Of a DNA stretch of 64,000 nt, positions 57,279 to 64,000 are shown piece after piece. The notes beneath the pieces were generated by a model. The model saw only the letters and a list, made by a program, of their open reading frames with translations. It was not told the origin of the DNA and ran no database searches. Within the stretch, counting starts at the first letter, position 1. The number at the start of each line of letters is the position of its first letter. The DNA lies in contig NC_080428.1 of the NCBI RefSeq assembly GCF_029873635.1, positions 65,571,101 to 65,635,100 of the forward strand, read 5' to 3'. The stretch comes from Malania oleifera. Lineage: Eukaryota; Streptophyta; Magnoliopsida; Santalales; Ximeniaceae. The position numbers were made by a program, and so were the translations under genes.

Positions 57279-58566
57279 TGAAGTGTCATACTTGCTTTGC
57301 TTGAATGAAAATTGTAATAAAGTGGAGCAAAATTTATCAAACCAGGCCCTAAAGCATGTTTGAGACTACAAAGAGAACGATGAAGCTTACACACATGTGA
57401 AGTCGGAGAGGGAAACAAGCCCAATGGGGGTGGCTTCATATAAATACACTCTTTAAGATCCCTGTGAAGAAAAGCATTCTTGACATCCATTTGATGTAAT
57501 GGCCACTCACTGGAAGCAGCAATAGCCAGAATTGTACGAACAATAGTCATCTTAGCCACAAGAGCAAAGGTCTCTTCATAATTGACACCATATTCCTTCT
57601 TATTCCCAAGTGCAACAAGGCGAGCTTTGTAACGATACAAACTTCCATCAGATCGGACCTTGACTGAGTAAACCCATTTACAACCCAGAGAAAGAGGACA
57701 AGGCTCAATGTCCCAGGTGTGATTGGCCTCTAGAGCGAGAATTTTTTCCTACATAGCTTGTCACCAACAATCATTCTTGGCAGCGTGTGAGTAGGAAGTG
57801 GGAATATCTAAATTGGACAATGCAGTAATAAGAGTTGAAACAGAGTTACCAGAACTTGAATAGGGAAACCTATACCTGTCTGAGGGTACAAACACTCGAG
57901 AAGAGCGACGTACTAAAGGCTCTGGAGGTGCTACAACTAACTAAATCTAGAGCGTGGTAGGATCAAATATCGGATGAGCTACCAAAAGAGACTGTGGGCG
58001 GGGGTGCCGCGTATACACAATACCTGGTTTAAAACGAGAGCTATCTGGATGAGGATCCCAAAACTGCTCCTCAAATGAGGGGAGAATCATAGTAGGAGAG
58101 GAGGGTACAAAGGACACAGGAAAGAAATGTTGATTTTCAAAGAAAATAACATTCCTAGAAATGCGTGTATGATGTAATGTAGGATCATAGCAAACAACTC
58201 CCTTTTGACACACATTGTATCCCAAGAATGCACATCGAATAGATTGAGCAAATAATTTATGTCACTCATGAGGAGGTAAATGAACAAAACATACACAACC
58301 AAAGGTACGGAGGTTATAGTAACTAGGTTGCTTAGCAAATAAACGAAAATAGGGAGATTCCACAAGTAGGACTTGAGAAGGTAAACGATTAATCAAGTAG
58401 CATTTTTCAGAGCCTCAACCCAGAACAAGGATGGAACAGAGGATTCCAACAAGAGAGTACGTACCACATCTAGGAGATGACGATTTTTCCATTTGGCTAC
58501 TCCACTCTGTTAGGGAGTTGTAGGACATGAACGTTGATTAATAATGCCTTTAGAAGCCAAAAATGC
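57236..58566 (-). pseudogene. Copia D linker and N-terminal reverse transcriptase
   Basis: The 58,225-57,947 stretch has CQKGVVCYDPTLHHTRISRN and VIFFENQHFF, the integrase-RT linker. After stops, 57,640-57,236 gives [40 protein letters not shown] and VCKLHRSLCSLKHALGPGLI, RT blocks 1-4. KNAFLH is conserved. The expected YGLKQAPR block is diverged (CSLKHALG). Confidence 0.9.
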
Positions 58567-59420
58567 CTAAAACTCAGTAGACACATATTCACCACCAAAA
58601 CATGTGCATAATGTCCTAATAGAAGCAGAAAATTGATTGTCAACATATGCTAAAAACTCAGTGAAAGTAAGAAAAACCTCTGATTTAGAGCGAAGAAAGT
58701 AGACCCAAGTAAATCTGCCATGATCATCAATGAAAGTCACATAGTATTTAAATTTTTCATGTGAACTAACCGGGGAAGGTCCCCAAACATCACTATGGAT
58801 AAGCTCAAAACACTGAGAAGCTCTACTAGCATGCAAAGGGAAGGGAAGAGTTTTTCTTTTACCAAGTTTGCAAGAGGCACACTTAAGAGATAAAGAAGAC
58901 CATTCTTTATTACCAAGTAAACCAGAGTTCAATACATGAGATAAGATCTGAGTAGTGGGATGGCCGAAACGATGATGCCACACCATACTAAGATTTGAAA
59001 CATTATTACAAGCAAAAGACTTAATAGAAGAAACTGGAGAACGTGTTGGAACAGGCAAAACTAGTGGAAACAAGCGCCCCACTCTAGGTCCCTACGCGAT
59101 CAGCTCCACCGTTACCTAGTCCTGCACAACACAACCATTACCAGAAAAATTAACAGCACAATTTTTATCAAATAATTGACCAATAGAAATAAGATTCGTG
59201 GAAAGTTGAGGAGCAAGAAACACAGTAGTGAACTTAGAAGAGGCATCTCCAATGGCAGCTATTGGCAAAAAACTACCATTGGCAATCTAAATAGCATATT
59301 GACCAACGTAGGGCTGAACATGACACAAGGTAGTGGGATTATTCGTCATGTGATTCAAGGCACCCGAGTCCACATACCAGAGATTAGTAGAATTGTTACC
59401 TTGGAGCCCCATTGCTGATA
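58567..59420 (-). pseudogene. Copia D protease, pre-integrase and integrase core
   Basis: Protease: NSTNLWYVDSGALNHMTNNP (DSGA at about 59,365-59,376), then LPIAAIGDASSKFTTVFLAP and NLISIGQLFDKNCAV. The open stretch 59,082-58,567 carries GAG-pre-integrase VWHHRFGHPTTQILSHVL and CASCKLGKRKTLPF, and integrase ELIHSDVWGPSPV (first Asp) and YYVTFIDDHGRFTWVYFL. LCTCFGGEYVSTEF stands at the second catalytic block; the usual Asp (RSDNGGEY-type) reads Cys here. The third Glu block is lost in 58,380-58,560. Confidence 0.9.
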
Positions 59421-59995
59421 ATATCGAAATTAGCATCTATTGCACCATTTCGGGTGTGCAGTAATTCGCTGGAGGAGGTGCAGGAACAGAGAAGTCACCT
59501 AAAGAAGAGCCAGGAGCTGCAAACGGCACTATGGGAGGTACATTAACCGAACTCTAGAATGCCTGGGCCTGACGATTCTGCGGGCGGATACGACATTCTT
59601 TGATAATGTGACCCTACTACTTGCAAAAAGAGCAAAATTTTTTAGATCAATTAGTAGCGATATGTCCAAATTCTTTGCAGCAAAAACACTGCAAAGTGCT
59701 AGAATGCTCAGGCAATCCTCGTCATTGAGTAACATAAGCCATTGGGACAGACCCGGAACTACCATAAGATTGTGCCAGAGTAACTTGAGTACTAAGCCGA
59801 TGTTCTTCACGAAGTAACTCACCAAAACAAACATCCAGAGAAGGAACAAGAGAGCGATTTAGCAGAGACAAGCGAACAGATTCATACTCGGGCGGAGTTT
59901 CATAAGAAACTGATCACGACGAATAGTCTCGTGAAAACGTTGAATAATGGGAAGAGAAGCCACAGGAACATCTGCCGTAACCAAATCAGAATATT
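59421..59995 (-). pseudogene. Copia D gag, 3' part with two zinc knuckles
   Basis: After the solo LTR, gag continues with QFLMKLRPSMNLFACLC-type sequence (read through shifts) to a double zinc knuckle at about 59,590-59,700. The knuckles are CFCCKEFGHIATN (last Cys lost) and, after a stop, CSFCK with GHIIKEC. A Pro-rich spacer leads into protease. Inactive because of stops near 59,612 and 59,654. Confidence 0.75.
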
Positions 59996-62383
59996 TGTTG
60001 GCCTAACAAGGCTTACGAATCTTGTTTTGATGATAACAAAGTAAAGGATCTTAACATGTTTTGCTAAGATACGTTTCAGGGCTCAAAAGCTTTCATAAAA
60101 AGAGATCAAGCTCAAAAATTTTTATAACAGATCAAGTCTCTAAAGGATCAAGCTTAAGTGTTTGTAAAGAAGCTCACATGAAGATTATGCTTGGCCCATG
60201 ATGAAACAAAAGAAAATTGAAGAAAGAAAAGCTTGGATTCAAAGATAGAAAAATCTGATGAAGCTTAAAGTATATTGAAGCTTGAAGACAAGATGGACTC
60301 AAAGAAAGACAAGCATGAAAACTTAAGTGCTTAGAATGTCGAAGTCTTAAGAAGTCTTTATGTAAGTACTTCAAACAATTTCAATATGGATGCATGAAGC
60401 TCTTAGGTTAATTTCTTGGATCTAGATACCTTTTAAAATACTTGAAAAATATTTTTTACAAGGTCAAAAGTTATTTCAAAAAGGTTAAAATTATTTTTGA
60501 AATGAAAAGCACCAAAACAGGATTTTCCAAATTCTGTTCTTTTTTCTATATCCGCATTGATGTGCAATTTTCTCTATCATCGGATTTTTATCTTCAAAAA
60601 TGATCAACATGAAAGTTGTAGGATTTTTTCTTAGCTTTCTGTTGATACCAAGAACATCTAATTTGGAGTTGTATATAAAAAGTAATGACCAAAATACTGA
60701 AGAGTGGTCGAAGCTGTCAGGCGACTGACCATATTTGTTCAAGTGACTAAACAGCAGACAGAACCTATCCAGGTGACTGACCCATCAAATCCCAATCGAC
60801 TGACCCTGTACTGACTTCCAAAATTTGCTGAAATTTAAAGTCCAGCCGACTGACCCCTTAAGTCCAATCGACTGACCCTTTGAAATTCAAATTTTTAAAA
60901 GTAACGGGAAGTTTCCAAAATTGAGCTTTTGCATTCTAAACGTTATGAAAACTTGGGAAACACTCCAAGTCACTTGGGAACACGAAATACACCTTTTAAA
61001 CTCTATAAATACCCCCCAAGACAAAGGATTCAAGACACCAAGAATTAAAATCAGCAATCAAGCCTTATTGCTTACAATCTTCAAAAGCTCTCTTGCTTTC
61101 ATACTTGTTGAAGTTTCTATTGAGTCTTGCTGATATTTTCTCACCAATCTTTGCGCACAAATTCTGAATCTTTCAATATAAGAAAGAACCTGGTGAGAAA
61201 AGATCTTTCAATCTGAATCTTTCAATATACTTCAATCAACGTACTCCCTTACGGCTTCATCTTTCTATATTGTTATTTGATTGAAGTATATTGTTTTCAA
61301 TTGTACTAATATGCTCTTGTTGAGAGTGTCTTTGTACACCAATTTGTTTCTTGATTTTCTTGACAATTTAGGATTGTTGAATCGTTGTACCGAGCGTGGG
61401 GTATCTTTTGGAGAGGGGGCTCCACCCTAGTTGAAGGAGTGTACCAAGCGTGGGGTATCACTTGGATAGGAGGGCTTTATCCTATTGAAGGAGTGTTGTA
61501 AAGGTTTGCTTCGCCCGTAAAGGAGTGGTATAATAGAATCCTTAGGTGTGTTGCCTAAGGTGAGGAGGTAGGCGGGGATAGCCAAACCTCGTAAAATATT
61601 GGTGTCACTCTCTCTTCCCTACTCTCTTTAATTTTCAGCATATATATATATATATATACAAACTACGTGGTTGTGAATTTAATTTTCTACACATATATAA
61701 ACTGCGTGGATTGATTATTTAATCGCCGAAAATTAATTTTCTTTTGGGAATTTTAAAAACCGTAAGGGAGTACGTTGATTGATCAATATTATTGCGGAAA
61801 CCATAAGGGAGTACGTTGATTGATCAATACCAAAGCTCATTAATATATTGATTGGTTGCAGAATTCATGTTACATATTTAACATCAATATTTGAGTTTTG
61901 GAAGTTTGGTTGAATTTTCTATTGCGTTTTATATTGAGAAATCAAGCTCAACTTGTTGATTGGATTGACATATTCAAGAAGTAATTCTCTGATTTTGAAT
62001 ATCACAGCTGAAAGGAATTTTGACAAACTGATATTGTTCATCCATAGTTCCATACAAGATTAAATTTGATTGAGACATTATCTAATCATACAAAGGATAG
62101 TTGGTTGTACTTGTGGAGTTGCCGAGTTTAATCTTGTAAAGTAAATTACTCTATTAAAGCTAGTTTGTTGAGATCTTGAGTGACTTTCAAATAAATTGAC
62201 TTGATAACATCATATTAATTGTTGGGTAATATAAATAAAGTGGTTGATAATAATTGTATCAATATCAAGTTAAATTGAGTTATGATTGTAATTAACTTAA
62301 AAGGGTTATACTAGATTAAATTTTCCAAAGAAATTTTTAAATCCCAATTCACCCCCTCTCTTGGGAGTACACCTAAATTTTCA
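59996..62383 (+). mobile_element. SIRE-like solo LTR (2.4 kb), TSD ATATT
   Basis: TGTTGGCCTAACAAGGC to CACCTAAATTTTCA with perfect ATATT duplications at 59,991-59,995 and 62,384-62,388. It shares its start with the 878 LTR (TGTTGGCC..., then TCTTGTTTTGATGATAACAA). The promoter area ACTCCAAGT...ACACGAAAT...CTATAAATACC (about 60,962-61,012), the AAACCTCGTAAAA module (about 61,580-61,610) and CAATTCACCCCC near the end are also shared. No internal domain is attached. Confidence 0.93.
60695..60890. repeat. CGACTGACC motif array in U3
   Basis: Six or more copies of (T/C)CGACTGACC or GGTGACTGACC-like motifs spaced about 20-40 bases apart, upstream of the TATA box at about 61,001. The layout is the same as the U3 arrays of the other SIRE-like LTRs, with a different but related motif. 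Confidence 0.7.
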
Positions 62384-62938
62384 ATATTCATTCCAAAGAG
62401 TCAGAAACCCCGAATAATAGTCTTGGATGGAACGATTGTCATATTGAAACATGGCAATCGCATGCTCTAACTGAAAACGACAAGCATTGTTATCCTGATA
62501 ACATACTGTTTTTAAAAAGTCCACATGGATTGAGCGGTGCGATAAGGTCACAAGTTGGGGACAATATGTGGCTCAATCGAGCCAAGAAGCCAAGACATAA
62601 TCCGAGTATCAAGCACAGCCCATGAAGGACAAGTTGTGGAGTCCTTGGATTTATCAAGATTGGGTGCACAATCCGTGCCATCAATACCAAAGATCTTTTC
62701 CCTTTAGGAAAAGTTCAAACTAAAAAGCCCACGTAGGATAATTGTTGCCCGTAAACTTGGCACACACAGGTGCGGAGTCCATGCTAAATAATGGAGAAAA
62801 TCTAGAAGCCCCAAAAAAATAGACTGTGCCAAAAGAAACAGACACCACCACAAAATCTAGAAGCCCAAAATAAAAAACACAGGTACAACGAAAAACCAAG
62901 AACAACCTCCCTGCACTAAAAATTAAATCTTGAACCAA
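62384..62938 (-). pseudogene. Copia D gag, 5' part
   Basis: Minus strand from 62,780: SAPVCAKFTGNNYPTWAF, the copia gag opening (FxGxNYxxWxF). Then FELFLKGKDLW, IDGTDCAPNLDKSKDS-type sequence after a shift, WAVLDTRIMSWLLGSIEPHI, SMWTFLKTVCYQDN-type and LEHAIAMFQYDN. It ends where the solo LTR enters. Stops and shifts are present near 62,719, 62,667 and 62,545. Confidence 0.85.
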
Positions 62939-62989
62939 AAAACTGCACTAAAAATTAAATCTTGAACCGAAAACCCTCTGTGCCGAGAA

Positions 62990-63300
62990 GATAAGTGCCA
63001 GAAACAGCAACAGAAAGCTGTTGCCTACTTGCCGAGAGTCACAAACAGCAACAAAAACTGAAGAAATAAGTGGCAAACCAGAAACCTGCTGTGCCTGCTT
63101 GCCGAAAGCCACAAGCCTGCTTACTGAGAGTCACAAACAGCAACAGAAACTGGAGAAAGAAGTGGCAAACCAGAAACCTGTTGTGCCTGCTTGCCGAAAG
63201 TCACATACAGCAACAGAAAACTGTTGCCTGTTTTCCGAGAATCACAAGGACATAAACTGGAGGAATAAATGCCAACTCAGAAACCTGCTGTGCGACAGCC
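62990..63300. repeat. Degenerate tandem repeat in copia D leader, about 75-bp unit
   Basis: Three to four copies of a unit with CTTGCCGA(G/A)AG(T/C)CACA, AACAGCAACAGAAA, CTGGAGAAAGAAGTGGCA and AACCAGAAACCTG. It lies between the 5' LTR/PBS (63,428/63,415) and gag, an untranslated leader. It could bear on packaging or translation; that is inference. Confidence 0.75.
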
Positions 63301-63427
63301 ACGCAACCACAGAAGTACCAAAAAAACAGAGAAAAAATTCCAGAAGAGAAAACAAAGCCACGATACCAAAAAGACAAAAAATCGAAAGAGAAAAAAAAAA
63401 CATAGGAGTCGGCTGGCTCTGATACCA

Positions 63428-63671
63428 TGTCAAATATTTTTTGAATGGCCGAATGAATTGCCCTTGAGTTCTGTATATTATATATAGATTTTACAAGAAT
63501 GCTATGCATGGAAAGTAAATAAGGTCTAGCATGATTCTAGCCCTAAGCCCTATACATGTAAACTAAATATATGCTAACTGTACAAAATAATGAATTGAAA
63601 TATAAGGAAATAAATGTGGGCTGAAATAAGGAAAGAAATCTTTTGCTTTGCTGTTTGCTGTTCTGTTGACA
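63428..63671 (-). repeat. 5' LTR of copia D
   Basis: TGTCAAATATTTTTTG to CTGTTGACA on the plus strand, with the reversed PBS immediately to the left. It is 24 bases shorter than the 3' copy, mainly because the latter repeats a CCCTATACA(T/A)GTAAA stretch. Confidence 0.92.
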
Positions 63672-64000
63672 AAGATGTGCGCACTACATGATAATGATAC
63701 TTGGGATTTGGTACCTTTTCCTCCTCATAAGTTTGTGGTTGGTTGTCGCTAGGTGTACAATGTGAAAGTCAATCATGATGGTTTTGTGGCCCATTTGAAG
63801 GCCCGCCTTGTTGCTAAGGGGTATACCCAGGTGTATGGTTTGGATTATTCAAACACATTCTCTCCGATTGCTAAACTTGCCTCAGTAGTTTGTTCATTCC
63901 TTTAGCCACCACTCGTCATTGGCCTCTACATCAGTTAGATGTGAAGAATGCTTTCCTACATGGTGACCTTCATAAGGAGGTATATATGGAGCAACCACCT
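63672..64000 (+). pseudogene. Outer copia E reverse transcriptase (cut by window end)
   Basis: Continues E pol from 56,004: MCALHDNDTWDLVPFPPHKF, VVGCR, then [43 protein letters not shown] (about 63,934-63,975) and EVYMEQPP at the end. It has the same family signature as the RT at 39,640-39,960 of copia X (VYGLDY/VYGLVY). Shifts near 63,890 and a stop at 63,750 are present. The catalytic YVDD block, RNase H and the 3' LTR lie beyond the window. Confidence 0.92.

Larger units (their letters stand above)
56005..63671 (-). mobile_element. Copia D nested in copia E, minus strand
   Basis: LTRs 56,005-56,272 (3') and 63,428-63,671 (5'), a reversed PBS GGCTCTGATACCA at 63,415-63,427, and a polypurine-type TTTGAGGGTGGC next to the 3' LTR. 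Flanks AAGAG (56,000-56,004) and AAGAT (63,672-63,676) are an imperfect target duplication. Gag, protease, integrase, RT and RNase H follow in order on the minus strand. A SIRE-like solo LTR (59,996-62,383) splits gag. Confidence 0.93.

Noticed and set aside
1..64000. tRNA or rRNA genes
   Set aside because: No cloverleaf-type or rRNA-conserved segment recognised; the TGGTATCAGAGCC hits are retrotransposon primer-binding sites.

Overview
The window looks like nuclear DNA of a eudicot plant. It is AT-rich and crowded with LTR retrotransposons of both plant superfamilies (Ty1/copia and chromodomain Ty3/gypsy). Their primer-binding sites match initiator-Met tRNA (TGGTATCAGAGCC). The one convincing host gene has GT-AG introns and belongs to the plant OSCA/CSC1-like channel family. 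I cannot name the species.

Layout. 1-10,170: an old copia element (copia A) carrying a TSD-flanked composite element (878-8862). The composite has SIRE-like LTRs and a gag, but its pol is replaced by head-to-head gypsy LTR pieces. 11,117-23,390: a gypsy element (gypsy A) with 2.3-kb LTRs and a perfect TTATT target duplication. Its reverse transcriptase/RNase H centre is replaced by about 3.9 kb of unidentified DNA holding a 2.8-kb solo LTR (TSD GTTTT). 23,396-32,500: AT-rich intergenic DNA with decayed copia and LINE RNase H remnants, SINE-like pieces and microsatellites. 32,501-35,582 (minus): the last three exons of an OSCA/CSC1-like gene, with a foldback MITE in one intron. 36,103 to the window end: a deep nest of retrotransposons lying where the upstream exons of that gene should be.

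The nest can be read in order. An outer copia (copia E) received a second copy of its own family (copia X) in opposite orientation. Recombination between inverted LTRs then appears to have flipped the X body and the 5' part of E, turning the target duplication into an inverted pair (AGATT at 41,273, AATCT at 42,763). The E pol was later split by gypsy B (43,521-55,302, TSD CTCCC) and copia D (56,005-63,671). Gypsy B contains copia C (45,830-50,429). Copia X and copia D each contain a SIRE-like solo LTR with a perfect TSD (GACTA, ATATT). E pol resumes at 63,672 and leaves the window.

No tRNA, rRNA, CRISPR array or unfamiliar multi-gene system was found. The most informative observations concern genome dynamics: the LTR-LTR inversion, the large nest in or beside the channel gene, and short-motif arrays and conserved modules shared by otherwise different LTRs. 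All boundaries were read by eye; frames in the pseudogenes are broken by stops and shifts.
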